NCBI GenBank assembly: GCA_028279185.1
Contig: JANQSS010000043.1
Location: 113,830 to 177,829 of the forward strand
Length of the DNA stretch: 64,000 nucleotides
Source of the DNA: Saprospiraceae bacterium
Lineage (GTDB): Bacteria; Bacteroidota; Bacteroidia; Chitinophagales; Saprospiraceae
Reading direction: 5' to 3'
A model generated the notes under the pieces. It worked only from the letters and a program-made list of their open reading frames with translations. It did no database searches and was not told the origin of the DNA. Made by a program: the position numbers and the translations under genes. Of the stretch, positions 8,968 to 18,082 are shown piece by piece. Each line of letters starts with the position of its first letter. Within the stretch, counting starts at the first letter, position 1.

Positions 8968-9945
8968 TTATTGACCATGATATTTCATGTCAGGCAAAGA
9001 TTCATTCTTTTTCAAATATTTATCAAACCAATTAACAATTTGTTGATCTACTTCTACACGGTGTTCAGAAATACCGTGATCCCCTCCTTCGAACATGATC
9101 AGCCGGTAAGGAATTCGGAACTTTTCAAATTCCAATGCCAGATGCAGGCTTTGCTCTGGTTTAACCCGCCAATCTGCATTTCCATGTAATAATAGTATAG
9201 GTACATTATTGGGAAATCTGTCGACCCACTTAATAGCAGATCGTTCATAGAGTGCTTGCTCTTTATTACTCGCATAATCTGGAACGATTTCAGCAATCAC
9301 ACCAGTTTCCATTTCTGGTCGATCAAGAATTGAAGCGTAATTATCACTCACGGCACCACCGACAACAACCGCTTTTATATTGTCCATTTTGGTTAAAGCA
9401 ATGTACGTCATCATGCCGCCTCGACTCCATCCATACATGCCAATATTATCGGTGTCAGCTTCTGGAATTTCCCCAAGAACTTTTTCTAAAATCACAACAT
9501 CATTTACATCACTTCCTCCGAATTCTTCAGCTCCTTCGCTACCTCCGTTACCTCGATACTGACTTGCAATGACGACGTAGCCTTCGTTCGCAAGTCGCCC
9601 CATACGCATGACACCATGGGCTATTTTCAATGCGCCAAATTCTCGATTTCCTCCTCTATTATAAATAATACACGGATACTTACCCGGCTTCCTGGGCTTC
9701 GCAAGTAGTCCCCGGATTTTAAGTCCATCACTCATATATGTTATCCCATATAATTCAATGCTGTCAATATATCTATACGAAGTTTTCCACACTACCTTCC
9801 CATCGACTTCTTCCGTCAACCTAGGATAAATTGGCGTGTGCGTAATATCATCGATTAACGTTTGGCGCACGAGCAGTCTACTATCTTGTGCGCAAGCCGA
9901 AGACAATATGAGGATACCTAGGATATATAAAATAAAATATTTCAT
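8968..9945 (-). CDS. Secreted alpha/beta hydrolase, prolyl oligopeptidase (S9)-like
   Basis: 325 residues. An N-terminal signal ending LSSAC suggests a lipoprotein or a secreted protein. The alpha/beta-hydrolase core has the oxyanion segment YNRGGNREFG, the nucleophile elbow GWSRGG (Ser about residue 171), the acidic residue region LLHGNADWRV and the catalytic His in FEGGDHGISEHR. It probably cleaves peptides or esters in the periplasm. First gene of the hydrolase-DUF3500-methyltransferase-GNAT operon. Confidence 0.9.
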   Translation of the reverse strand: MKYFILYILGILILSSACAQDSRLLVRQTLIDDITHTPIYPRLTEEVDGKVVWKTSYRYIDSIELYGITYMSDGLKIRGLLAKPRKPGKYPCIIYNRGGNREFGALKIAHGVMRMGRLANEGYVVIASQYRGNGGSEGAEEFGGSDVNDVVILEKVLGEIPEADTDNIGMYGWSRGGMMTYIALTKMDNIKAVVVGGAVSDNYASILDRPEMETGVIAEIVPDYASNKEQALYERSAIKWVDRFPNNVPILLLHGNADWRVKPEQSLHLALEFEKFRIPYRLIMFEGGDHGISEHRVEVDQQIVNWFDKYLKKNESLPDMKYHGQ

Positions 9946-10071
9946 GGTGAGTGATAATCTAATTTTCCATGGTGAAAAGCGTAGAACGAAAGTACGGTTT
10001 AATTCATTGCGTTGAAGACACCTGCTCCTTTCCTTTTTACTACAGTTTATTTTTGGTGTCGTTGGACAGAA

Positions 10072-10632
10072 TTAACCTAAAGCCTTTTTGGCTTGCACCA
10101 TGTGCCTTTCATTGTGGTAGATTACTATACGAAATGTATCTCCTAGTCGAAGTTTTACCATAGTTGAAATGCTGATCGATGTTTTTGTCTTAGTTAGACT
10201 GACGTAACGTGCCTGTCCTAATAATTTTAATACTTGGTGTTGTTGAGCGATGAACCGACCAATCGTCTCCTTGCTTAAATCACTCCCGATTGGATTTTTA
10301 TCCTTGAAGGTATTCATCTTCTTCATTTTTTTACTTGGCAACATTGCTTTGGCGAAATAATTTCCAAGCCACCCAGCTCTAAAGTTCAAATCTGAACTTT
10401 TCTTACTTGTCTTTATCCGTCGATCAATTTCAGGAATATAATAATCTCCGTATCGGTTTAAATGTTCTAAACACTCCAATGCACTCCAGGCTCCTTTTGT
10501 TGGGCGATTGTTTAGTCGATTTTCGTGATACTCAAGTAGGCCCTGCGCCTGATTAATAACTTGTTTTGTGCGCTCAATTAAGTCTGCAATTAACACTTCT
10601 GATTCAATTTTCATATTCAAGCTTTTCGTCAA
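10072..10632 (-). CDS. DinB-like (DUF1569-type) four-helix protein
   Basis: 186 residues. The mix of helices and His residues is typical of the DinB/YfiT superfamily: WSALECLEHLNRYGDYYIPE near residue 48 and the late YHNERHMVQAKKALG motif, which would provide metal ligands. Members often act as metal-dependent thiol transferases or are of unknown function. An alternative Met lies six codons in. It lies downstream of the Crp-like regulator in the same orientation, 37 bases away, and may be co-transcribed. Confidence 0.8.
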   Translation of the reverse strand: MTKSLNMKIESEVLIADLIERTKQVINQAQGLLEYHENRLNNRPTKGAWSALECLEHLNRYGDYYIPEIDRRIKTSKKSSDLNFRAGWLGNYFAKAMLPSKKMKKMNTFKDKNPIGSDLSKETIGRFIAQQHQVLKLLGQARYVSLTKTKTSISISTMVKLRLGDTFRIVIYHNERHMVQAKKALG

Positions 10633-10669
10633 AGGTGGTCAGAATAAAGCTCAAAAACATTGATTGAAA

Positions 10670-11230
10670 TTAAGATTTCTTAATCCGAGACAGGGTCTCG
10701 GGTGTCATGCGCAGATAGGAGGCGATGTATTTATCTGGTACTTCTTGAAAAAGCTGTGGACTGCGATTAAATACGCGCCTATACCTATCTAATGGTGAAG
10801 ATGTAAGAATATCCCTTTCTCTTTCCATTTGCTGATACACCATACTTTCGAGAACTTTGTACCATAGCTCAAATGCATCGTCATTGTTGTGTACAAACCC
10901 CATAAACCGATCTTTGGCTAACACTTTCAATTGGCTTTTTCTAAGCGCTTGCATATATAAATCCGAGGGTTGCTCTGAAATAAATGAATCCAAAGCCGCA
11001 ATTAAATTATTTGCATAGCCAAATCGAATTGTATGTTCTTCATATTCGTCGATAACGAATATGCGAATACACCCTTGCTCAACCATATACAGGTTGACAT
11101 CCACGCTACCCTCTACTTTCAGAAATTCGTTTCGTTTTAATGTTAGGTGCCGAGTCCACAACTCTTGTTCATTCAACAAGGAAATCATTTTTTCAATCGG
11201 ATTCTTCGTGTTCATCTGTAGGTTTATCAA
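10670..11230 (-). CDS. Crp/Fnr-type transcriptional regulator
   Basis: 186 residues. An N-terminal cyclic-nucleotide-binding-like beta roll (LKRNEFLKVEGSVDVNLYMVEQGCIRIFVIDE) is followed by a dimerisation helix and a short winged-helix segment ending YLRMTPETLSRIKKS. This is the shortened Bacteroidota form, in which the recognition helix lies at the extreme C-terminus. Cyclic nucleotide ligand residues are not obvious, so the effector is unknown. It may control the DinB gene just downstream. Confidence 0.85.
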   Translation of the reverse strand: MINLQMNTKNPIEKMISLLNEQELWTRHLTLKRNEFLKVEGSVDVNLYMVEQGCIRIFVIDEYEEHTIRFGYANNLIAALDSFISEQPSDLYMQALRKSQLKVLAKDRFMGFVHNNDDAFELWYKVLESMVYQQMERERDILTSSPLDRYRRVFNRSPQLFQEVPDKYIASYLRMTPETLSRIKKS

Positions 11231-11346
11231 CTTATTCCATAAAATATTGACAAAAATAATCCAATTATCAAGTATTCTCGTATAAGATCAATGAAAGGCA
11301 ATTTATCAAAATGAAATTTCTCATTTATTAATTCAAATTTTTAACT

Positions 11347-12663
11347 ATGAACTTTGTTATAAATATTAGTACAAGGCTATGCTGGAAAATCGCAATGCTT
11401 GTCATTTTAAGCATTCAGGTTAGTCAAAGTCAGATCAACCTGGATGTCGAAGGTGTAGCGAAAATATCATCATTGAGTAATTCGGAACAACGATTACTTT
11501 TCACCGACAGTCTTGGACATATTAACAATGTCGAAAACGGTCAGGAAGTCACTTATTATGATGCCAATGGAAATCCAAGAATTCGATTCAAGCCGGACTC
11601 CGCTATGATCGAATTTTTCGACAACAATGAAGTAATAACGACATTATATGTGCTGGACAGCTCATCCAATTCCGCCAATAGGGCGCAAAGCAGGGATGTA
11701 GCTGATCCTATATTTGATGCATTCGTCCAGCAAACAAAAGGTAGCGATGCGAATGTAATTCTACTAGACGAATCTACACCAACTTGCAGGCGTATTCGAT
11801 TTATTGATGTATTTACGAGTCAGACTCAGGCTGAATTTAAATTTTCAGAAGGAAGTGATGATATTCTGGAAGCCAATGTTAATTTTAATTTTCTAACTGA
11901 TGGAAATCTCACAGGGTCGACCCGTTTTATTGAAGCTGGTCATATTATACTCAACCCCGATTCTCCGGCATTTCAGCAATTCTCTGATATATTAAATACT
12001 ATTGGCTCGTTCAATTCGCCAACCGATTTTACGATTGCCAATTATGACAAATCAGGAATCGAATTTATAGATTTCGACGGATCAACATTCAACACCGCCG
12101 GAATTATTATGGATCCAAATACAGGTGATTTGGATGTTTCAGGCAACAATGTAAATGTTAATACAGGGCTGGACGTATTTGGTGATTTTTCCGTGAGCGG
12201 AGCGAAAGCATTCAGGATCGATCATCCGCTCGACCCTGAAAATAAATATTTATACCATGCCGCAATCGAATCACCCGTTCCGGAAAATTTATACCGGGGA
12301 GTTGGCCGAACAAATAAAGTCGGGGTGGTTACCATCCAATTGCCGGAATATTTTGAAGCCATCAATTCAACATTTACGTATCAATTGACTACGCCCTATT
12401 CGTTTGCCCAGGCTCGCGTTCTGCAACCAATATCGAATAATTCATTTATTGTTGAGACATCAGAACCCTTTACAGAAGTACATTGGACGGTCTTGGCCAA
12501 ACGAAACGACTTGTACCTTCAAAACAGACCATTTTATACAGAAAGACAAAAATTATCCCATCAAAAAAGACCAGAAAACGTTGTCACAGAGTCTATCGAG
12601 GATATACGACAGCGTGTCCTGGACAATCTATTTCGCATGTATCCTGAGGCACGCGATAGATAG
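11347..12663 (+). CDS. Secreted protein with tail-fibre-like C-terminal domain (paralogue of 30178-31947)
   Basis: 438 residues with an N-terminal signal peptide ending near VSQSQ. The N-terminal part opens with INLDVEGVAKISSL and contains short repetitive beta-rich segments (YYDANGNPRIRFKPDSAMIEF). A conserved C-terminal domain of about 105 residues begins FRIDHPLDPENKYLYH and ends near TVLAKRNDLY. I recall the same domain in many bacterial surface and fibre-like proteins, but I cannot assign a function. The gene at 30178-31947 has the same two-part architecture. It is followed by a hairpin terminator. Confidence 0.8.
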   Translation: MNFVINISTRLCWKIAMLVILSIQVSQSQINLDVEGVAKISSLSNSEQRLLFTDSLGHINNVENGQEVTYYDANGNPRIRFKPDSAMIEFFDNNEVITTLYVLDSSSNSANRAQSRDVADPIFDAFVQQTKGSDANVILLDESTPTCRRIRFIDVFTSQTQAEFKFSEGSDDILEANVNFNFLTDGNLTGSTRFIEAGHIILNPDSPAFQQFSDILNTIGSFNSPTDFTIANYDKSGIEFIDFDGSTFNTAGIIMDPNTGDLDVSGNNVNVNTGLDVFGDFSVSGAKAFRIDHPLDPENKYLYHAAIESPVPENLYRGVGRTNKVGVVTIQLPEYFEAINSTFTYQLTTPYSFAQARVLQPISNNSFIVETSEPFTEVHWTVLAKRNDLYLQNRPFYTERQKLSHQKRPENVVTESIEDIRQRVLDNLFRMYPEARDR

Positions 12664-12744
12664 AAGGTATTCATTTAATTGATAAAAAATTGCATCGTTT
12701 CTATTCGTATAACAATCTTGAATACTAGTGTTCTTTCGAGTTTT

Positions 12745-12790
12745 AACTAGTCTTTATTCTTACATTCATAGATTAAAGGCTAGTTTTTTT
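12745..12790 (+). terminator. Rho-independent terminator
   Basis: A 12-bp stem (12745-12756 with 12774-12785, one G-U wobble) is followed by a seven-base T-run (12784-12790). It ends transcription of the plus-strand secreted-protein gene and lies just before the end of the convergent gene at 12793. Confidence 0.75.
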
Positions 12791-12792
12791 AT

Positions 12793-13302
12793 TTACAAAA
12801 TCTTACTTAGTTTATTCGTTGATCCAACGCAATCAATTTTCCAGCCATCAGGATATTTTTTGTAGATAGCTACCCATGCAAAATTCGTTTGTTCCCGAAC
12901 CAATGAATCATTGTCATTTTTGTACTGTACGACGACATCCTTTTCAACAATTGTATAAGCTATACTATAATCGTTTGAAAATCGAATAATCGGTGGGGTT
13001 ACATCATCCCACTTTTCAAATGTGACTGCATTAAAATAATTCGTAAACCGTTCAATGTGTTCGTCTTTTGTTAATTGCTTTATCTCGCCTCTGTTCACGG
13101 AGATATGATTAGCTGACAATTGAGCCGCGAATTTCCTGGCCATTTTATTGAAATGATAGTCTCGTTGCAGGTTGTGCTGTTCCAGAATCTCCTTTCGCAG
13201 TTCTTCTTCGACTTTAGGCTTTTCATCAATGGCGGTTGATATATTATTGCATGAATAAAAACAAATAAAGAAAAGAACTATTAAAACTACCAATTTATTC
13301 AT
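12793..13302 (-). CDS. Lipoprotein with NTF2/SnoaL-like character
   Basis: 169 residues. A lipoprotein signal ends FYSC (lipobox near residue 18). The mature part has an N-terminal helical section and a later beta-rich half (YSIAYTIVEKDVVVQYKND, FAWVAIYKKYPDGWKIDCVGST), which is the pattern of a SnoaL/NTF2-like stress or binding domain with the typical 'Y-x-x-x-x-x-G-W-K-I' end. The ligand is unknown; the family assignment is by pattern only. Confidence 0.65.
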   Translation of the reverse strand: MNKLVVLIVLFFICFYSCNNISTAIDEKPKVEEELRKEILEQHNLQRDYHFNKMARKFAAQLSANHISVNRGEIKQLTKDEHIERFTNYFNAVTFEKWDDVTPPIIRFSNDYSIAYTIVEKDVVVQYKNDNDSLVREQTNFAWVAIYKKYPDGWKIDCVGSTNKLSKIL

Positions 13303-13412
13303 TGTGATTTTTTTCTATAAAAGTACATCTCTACATCGGATGATGCACGATCACGAGCAACAAAGAGAAAGGTCAATGCAATAATTCACCACTATCGAGC
13401 ATTACATGAAAT

Positions 13413-13976
13413 ATGAAAAGCTTTTTGTCTCTTTTGCTCTTCATCACCGCATTGCTCACAGCCTGTGGTGGAGAAAAATATGTTGGTAGTCTTAGTGATT
13501 TTCCGGGACCAAAAGAAGGTCAAATCAAGACGCATTATGAAGATGGTGCCATTTATGAAATTGGGCTGTTTAAAAATGGTGTACTAGACGGGTATCGAAA
13601 AATTCATTACCCAAGTGGTACGATCCAGGTCGAAGAGACGTACGTTGCTGGCCAGTTTCATGGTCCGTACAAAAAGTACTACGACAATGGGCAGGTAAAA
13701 ATCTCGGGCGACTATAAAGACGGGACCATGGAAGGTGTTTGGGTCACGTACCACGACAATGGCGCAATAAAAGACGAAGTGACCATGACAGCCAATTTAG
13801 AAAACGGACCATTCAAAGAATATTATCCAAATGGAAAGACAAAAGCGGTTGGTGTATATAAAAATGGAGAGTTTGAACATGGGCCCCTCCAACTTTTTGA
13901 CGAGTCAGGCACGTTAATAAAGAAGATGGAATGTGACGAGGGTATATGTCGGACCGTATGGAAAAAAGAAGAATGA
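13413..13976 (+). CDS. YwqK/MORN-repeat lipoprotein
   Basis: 187 residues. Lipoprotein signal with lipobox LLTAC. The rest is a run of MORN-like units of about 22-24 residues: HYEDGAIYEIGLFKNGVLDG, HYPSGTIQVEETYVAGQFHG, YYDNGQVKISGDYKDGTMEG, YHDNGAIKDEVTMTANLENG and YYPNGKTKAVGVYKNGEFEH. This matches proteins annotated as 'YwqK family antitoxin', although a real toxin-antitoxin role is doubtful in Bacteroidota, where they are usually surface lipoproteins. No toxin-like neighbour is present. Confidence 0.82.
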   Translation: MKSFLSLLLFITALLTACGGEKYVGSLSDFPGPKEGQIKTHYEDGAIYEIGLFKNGVLDGYRKIHYPSGTIQVEETYVAGQFHGPYKKYYDNGQVKISGDYKDGTMEGVWVTYHDNGAIKDEVTMTANLENGPFKEYYPNGKTKAVGVYKNGEFEHGPLQLFDESGTLIKKMECDEGICRTVWKKEE

Positions 13977-14203
13977 CGTGTAATTGGCTATCATCCGCCG
14001 TGGATCGACACTATGTTTTAACGAGATTCAGGTATAGGTAACTAAGACCAGCCTCATTTGATCATCTAACAGATGCGCGGTTTTGCCGATTCATTGAACC
14101 AAAATTTGGTTTACTTTGCGCCGCTTACGTGCATCAAATGTCGAAAACATTTCATCATGATTGAGCAATTGTAACACTTGACTTGTATTACTTGTGTATG
14201 TGC

Positions 14204-15280
14204 ATGAAATATAGACGCCATTTTATCAACCGCCTGATTCTGCTCGCATCGTGCTTCGTGGTGTCGTTTCAGCTTCTTGCCCAAATTGGCGGTGAACACG
14301 TGTTTGAATTTATCAACCTGCCTCAAAATGCTCGATCAACGGGCCTTGGAGAGTACTTTATAGCTACATCCGATGGTGATTTGAGTGCGGCATATCACAA
14401 TCCTGCTGCTTTAACATCTGATGCTGATAAAAAGATACAAATCAGCTATGATCTGTTTCTCGCTGATATATCCAGAGGCAATGTCGCCTATGGCTTTTCG
14501 TCTGATAAGTTAAAATCAACCTTGCATGCAGGACTTCAATTTGTAAATTATGGAGACTTCAAGGCGACTAATGTACTTGGGCAGGTTGAAGGTGACTTCA
14601 AAGTGAATGAATATGCGCTTACGATTGGCGGGTCATACGACCTGTATGAGCGGCTGCGTCTTGGGGTGAACATGCGCATCATCAACGCCTCATATGAGAC
14701 CTACACAAGCTGGGGGTTGGGCTTTGATGTCGCGGCTTTTTTCCATAACGATGAAAAGAATACGGCCCTCACCCTTGTGATCAGAAATGCCGGCCTTCAG
14801 CTCTCGGCTTTCAATGATGAAAAGGAAACACTGCCTTTCGACATACAAGCTGGTTTTTCAAAACGGCTGGAGCACTTACCATTTCGATTCTCCGTTGTCG
14901 CACACCACCTGCACCAATGGGACATTATATACGACGATCCAAATGATCAACCCGTGGATGATATATTTGGCGCAAATCAACCGCGTGATAATACAGGCTT
15001 CGTCGAAGATCTATTCCGCCACTTAGTTTTTAGCGGGGAAATGTATATCGGTCGGAATGAAAATGTAATGCTGAGACTGGCATACAACCACCTTCGGGCG
15101 CAAGAATTGAAGTTGGATGACTTTCGCACCTTGGCTGGCTTCTCCTTTGGTCTCGGTGTTCAATTAGGTAAAATTCGGATTGATTACGGGTTTGGCAAGT
15201 TCCACACGCAAGCGGCTGCAAGTCATTTCACACTTAGCACCAATCTCAACCGACTATTCGGCGCAGATACAGATATATAA
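14204..15280 (+). CDS. porQ: Type IX secretion system protein PorQ
   Basis: 358 residues from the ATG at 14204 (MKYRRHF), chosen over the upstream ATG at 14183 because the signal peptide then begins correctly (basic residues, hydrophobic core ending QLLAQ). The mature part is an outer-membrane beta-barrel of the PorV/PorQ family: it opens GGEHVFEFINLPQNARSTGLGEYF and has the YHNPA motif. PorQ helps with C-terminal signal processing and surface anchoring of type IX cargo. Two cargo-type proteins occur in this window (51214-52590, 59000-60829). Confidence 0.88.
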   Translation: MKYRRHFINRLILLASCFVVSFQLLAQIGGEHVFEFINLPQNARSTGLGEYFIATSDGDLSAAYHNPAALTSDADKKIQISYDLFLADISRGNVAYGFSSDKLKSTLHAGLQFVNYGDFKATNVLGQVEGDFKVNEYALTIGGSYDLYERLRLGVNMRIINASYETYTSWGLGFDVAAFFHNDEKNTALTLVIRNAGLQLSAFNDEKETLPFDIQAGFSKRLEHLPFRFSVVAHHLHQWDIIYDDPNDQPVDDIFGANQPRDNTGFVEDLFRHLVFSGEMYIGRNENVMLRLAYNHLRAQELKLDDFRTLAGFSFGLGVQLGKIRIDYGFGKFHTQAAASHFTLSTNLNRLFGADTDI

Positions 15281-15400
15281 AAAGGGTGCCGTCTTAGAAA
15301 TTTTAAGCGTGATGTATAGCGTTAAATCCACGTTAATGACCTCAATGTATTGCCTTTATCTTGGTTATCTTCGTTTATCGAAAGGAAACTCAATACGACT

Positions 15401-16042
15401 ATGCGGTTCATTTACATTCTTGCGCTTGTATTTATATCTTCATACAGCCTTAAAGCACAGACGGACACATCTCGTGTCATCCAGTTTTCTGGTCAGATTT
15501 TTCATGAAGAACGAGGACAAATGCAGCCCCTCATTTATGCGAATATTTATGTAGAGGGAACAAACCGAGGTACGGTATCTGATTTTGATGGCTTTTTTTC
15601 GTTGCCCGTCCGACCAAATGAGCTGATTAATTTTCGATACTTGGGTTTTGCTGATGTGCAAATTTCTATTCCCGATACGTTGACCGAGGACAGATATTTT
15701 TCAATGATATTGATGGCAGAAGACACGATAGATTTCGAACCTGTTGTCATTTTACCCTGGCCAAGCAAAGAACATTTTGATATTGAATTCGCCGCCATGG
15801 ATGTTACCGATGAGCTTGCAGATCGAGCACGAGAAAACTTAGCACAGTCAGTTATGGCCGAATTACGCGAGGAATTACCATATGATGGCAGGGAGAATTT
15901 TAACGAGTATTTAAAAGAAAAACAAGCGGAATACTATTCGGCCGGACAAACAAGGCCGATGAATATTTTGAATCCCTTGGCATGGAAAAAATTCATCGAC
16001 CAGTGGAAGTCCGGTAAGTATAAAAAGAAGAAAAAGAAGTAG
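15401..16042 (+). CDS. Secreted carboxypeptidase-regulatory-like domain protein
   Basis: 213 residues from ATG 15401 (MRFIYILALVF), where a clean signal peptide ending SLKAQ begins; the longer frame from 15350 would precede it with non-signal sequence. A single carboxypeptidase-D regulatory-like beta sandwich follows (YANIYVEGTNRGTVSDFDG, FSLPVRPNELINFRYLGF, near residues 47-88). The C-terminal part is helical and charged and ends in a run of lysines. Such domains often precede TonB-dependent receptors, but here the protein is free-standing. No catalytic residues are visible. Function unknown. Confidence 0.78.
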   Translation: MRFIYILALVFISSYSLKAQTDTSRVIQFSGQIFHEERGQMQPLIYANIYVEGTNRGTVSDFDGFFSLPVRPNELINFRYLGFADVQISIPDTLTEDRYFSMILMAEDTIDFEPVVILPWPSKEHFDIEFAAMDVTDELADRARENLAQSVMAELREELPYDGRENFNEYLKEKQAEYYSAGQTRPMNILNPLAWKKFIDQWKSGKYKKKKKK

Positions 16043-16080
16043 GTCTCTATAATTATTTTGTGTCGGAACATTTCGAATTA

Positions 16081-16830
16081 TTAATGCTTCCATAAATTTA
16101 CTTCTCGCACCGTTTCTCCATTATTATACTCTACAATTTTTTCAACAACATCTTCTATTGTGTTTTTATCATCGACCATACCAGTGGACCCATAAAACCT
16201 CCGGTAGGCATCTGACGGAGATAGATAATATTTCCAAATACCATGTTTCTTTCCGTTTTTATAGTCGCCTGTACTTTTTAACCCCCCTTTTAAATAATAA
16301 TGCTCCCAATATCCCAGCGGCACACCTTCACTCAGCATCCCTGACCCACGAATAAAATCTTTTCTCGACTTCCACTTTTTTCTTGCCTTTTTCTTGGCCT
16401 TCCAGTACCTGCGCAATAAAGCTTCCTGTTTTTTGCTTTTTGAAGAAATACGTGCCGTATGATCGCAGATTGTCGTATGCCATTTTCCTTTGTATTGATA
16501 AGCCCACACGATATATGATTGTCCTGCCTCAAAATTAAAACCGCATGCACTACCCTGTGCCGCGGTCAATATGGTCATCTCTGGTTCATTGTCTCCACCT
16601 TTATAAAACCGATCGGTTCGAAGAGTTACGCGTTTATTCTCAAACGAAAAATGAGCTGTACTCGCTTTGTCCTCAATTTTCTCGGTTGTAATGGATTCCA
16701 CAGTACCAGAAAATATCAACTCGCTTTCAAAAACATCCGTAATGTCTAAGGCATCTCGAAAAAAACAAGAGCATGCCCAGATGGTACTGGTCGTGAGTGT
16801 GAGCAGCATGCACATCATTAGCTTTTTCAT
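16081..16830 (-). CDS. Secreted TIMP/NTR-like domain with MORN-type C-terminus
   Basis: 249 residues from ATG 16830. A signal peptide ends IWA directly before Cys20, so the mature protein would begin Cys-Ser-Cys. A free N-terminal C-x-C, a beta-barrel with R-T-D-R-F-Y-K-G, and later Cys96 and Cys122 match the NTR/TIMP-like fold seen in small bacterial secreted proteins. Residues about 165-205 form MORN/YwqK-like units (GVPLGYWEHYYLKGGLKSTG, DYKNGKKHGIWKYY). The combination suggests a cell-surface or periplasmic binding protein. It is not known to inhibit proteases in bacteria. Confidence 0.7.
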   Translation of the reverse strand: MKKLMMCMLLTLTTSTIWACSCFFRDALDITDVFESELIFSGTVESITTEKIEDKASTAHFSFENKRVTLRTDRFYKGGDNEPEMTILTAAQGSACGFNFEAGQSYIVWAYQYKGKWHTTICDHTARISSKSKKQEALLRRYWKAKKKARKKWKSRKDFIRGSGMLSEGVPLGYWEHYYLKGGLKSTGDYKNGKKHGIWKYYLSPSDAYRRFYGSTGMVDDKNTIEDVVEKIVEYNNGETVREVNLWKH

Positions 16831-16918
16831 AAAACAAATATCTATTCGGTTAATATAACGCATCTTCAATTAGGTCATTGCCAGAAGTAACATCTGACAG
16901 CTGTTGGCTTCTAATCCA

Positions 16919-16926
16919 TATCTTTG
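16919..16926 (+). promoter_or_regulatory. Candidate -7 element immediately before the SAM hydrolase-type gene
   Basis: TATCTTTG matches TAnnTTTG exactly and ends 9 bases before the ATG at 16936. Transcription would begin only a few bases before the start codon, giving a very short or leaderless mRNA. No TTG box lies at 19-20 bases. Confidence 0.35.
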
Positions 16927-16935
16927 GACCGCTCT

Positions 16936-17700
16936 ATGCACATCGTCACGCTCATATCAGACTTCGGGAATAAAGGACATCGGGCTGCAGCACTGAAGGG
17001 TCGCCTTTTATCTGCAAATAAGTCGATTAATATAGTCGACATTAGTCACGAGGTGACACCATTTGACATCGATGAAGCTGCGTTTATACTCCGATCCGCG
17101 CTTACCTATTTTCCGGATAAAACGATTCACATAGCAAGTGTGTTTACCTATTATCAACAAGATAACCGGATAATATTTTTTGAACATGAAAACCAATATT
17201 TTATTGGGCCGGATAACGGTATGTTTTCGCTTGTTTTTGAACGTCTAGACGCCACCATATATACCGTCCAAGAATTAGGGAATAACCATTATACAACATC
17301 GATTTCAAAAATTGTAGCGGGTATCACACACAATCAACCACTTGATGACATCGGTCAAAATATTGAAACATATAATCAAAAACTCGTGCTTCAACCGGTT
17401 ATAGCACCAAATGAAATCCGTGGCTCTGTGATATTTGTCGACCGATATGGAAATATTACGGTAAATATTAAAAAGCAGCTATTCGACAACGTTTGTCAGG
17501 AACGTGCTTTTTCATTGTTTTTCAATCGTCATGATCACATTCACACATTGTCCGACCACTACATGCATGTTGATATCGGATCGCCATTATGTAATTTCAA
17601 TGAGCAGGGTTTTTTGGAAATCGCGGTCAATTTACAACGTGCTGATGAATTGCTTGGAATAAAAAAAGGTGACGTGATTCAAATAAAATTTAATAGCTAA
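16936..17700 (+). CDS. S-adenosyl-L-methionine hydroxide adenosyltransferase family (DUF62) protein
   Basis: 254 residues from ATG 16936. It begins MHIVTLISDFG, the family hallmark, with the active-site Asp in SDFG and the later VDISHEVTPFD and FVDRYGNITVNI motifs. Family members hydrolyse S-adenosylmethionine to adenosine and methionine; only rare relatives are fluorinases or chlorinases. Its stop overlaps the next gene's start by one base (TAATG), indicating a two-gene operon. An upstream TTG at 16924 is in frame but lies inside a promoter-like element. Confidence 0.9.
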   Translation: MHIVTLISDFGNKGHRAAALKGRLLSANKSINIVDISHEVTPFDIDEAAFILRSALTYFPDKTIHIASVFTYYQQDNRIIFFEHENQYFIGPDNGMFSLVFERLDATIYTVQELGNNHYTTSISKIVAGITHNQPLDDIGQNIETYNQKLVLQPVIAPNEIRGSVIFVDRYGNITVNIKKQLFDNVCQERAFSLFFNRHDHIHTLSDHYMHVDIGSPLCNFNEQGFLEIAVNLQRADELLGIKKGDVIQIKFNS

Positions 17701-17996
17701 TGTTGACTAGAATTGTTCGTATGGTCTTCAGTCCAGAATTTGTGCCTGAATTCGAAATGCTCTTTGACCGTGTTTCATTAAAAATTCGAGCCTTTCCTGG
17801 TTGTCAAAAATTAGAATTGTGGCAAGATGAGCGGCATACAAACGTCTATTATACATATAGTAAATGGACGGCTAAGGAAGACTTGCAAGCATATCGTCAA
17901 AGTGAACTTTTCAAAGAAGTTTGGGCACGAACGAAACGCGGTTTCGCAGATCGTCCGCAAGCATGGAGCACGTATAAGGTGCTGGAAGTTGAATGA
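17700..17996 (+). CDS. Antibiotic biosynthesis monooxygenase (ABM) domain protein
   Basis: 98 residues with a ferredoxin-like dimeric alpha-beta barrel: MLTRIVRMVFSPEFVPEFEM, a helix with K-I-R-A-F-P-G-C, a strand with NVYYTYSKW, and a helix EDLQAYRQSELFKEVW. The ABM superfamily includes quinol monooxygenases and heme-degrading enzymes; the substrate cannot be inferred. It is coupled to the SAM hydrolase-type gene by a one-base overlap, a pairing I have seen in Bacteroidota, and is followed by a strong nested hairpin (18012-18060). Confidence 0.85.
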   Translation: MLTRIVRMVFSPEFVPEFEMLFDRVSLKIRAFPGCQKLELWQDERHTNVYYTYSKWTAKEDLQAYRQSELFKEVWARTKRGFADRPQAWSTYKVLEVE

Positions 17997-18011
17997 GACC
18001 TCACTCGTGAT

Positions 18012-18060
18012 TGTTGGAAAACTGGGTTGTTCAGTAACTGAGCAGTCCAGTTTTCCGACA
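18012..18060. terminator. Nested hairpin between the ABM gene and aroB
   Basis: The arms TGTTGGAAAACTGG (18012-18025) and CCAGTTTTCCGACA (18047-18060) pair over 14 bp with one G-U. An inner TCAGT-A-ACTGA palindrome (18031-18041) fills the loop. It has no T-run, so it may be a terminator of another type, an mRNA-stabilising element or a repeat-family member. Confidence 0.5.
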
Positions 18061-18082
18061 CCATACACGTGCTTTAAATAAA

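Noticed and set aside
13413..13976. Toxin-antitoxin system based on the YwqK 'antitoxin' label
   Set aside because: The protein is a MORN-repeat lipoprotein, and there is no toxin-like neighbour.
15180..15554. 124-codon plus-strand ORF between porQ and the carboxypeptidase-regulatory-like gene
   Set aside because: Overlaps the ends of both real genes in another frame and shows no family features.
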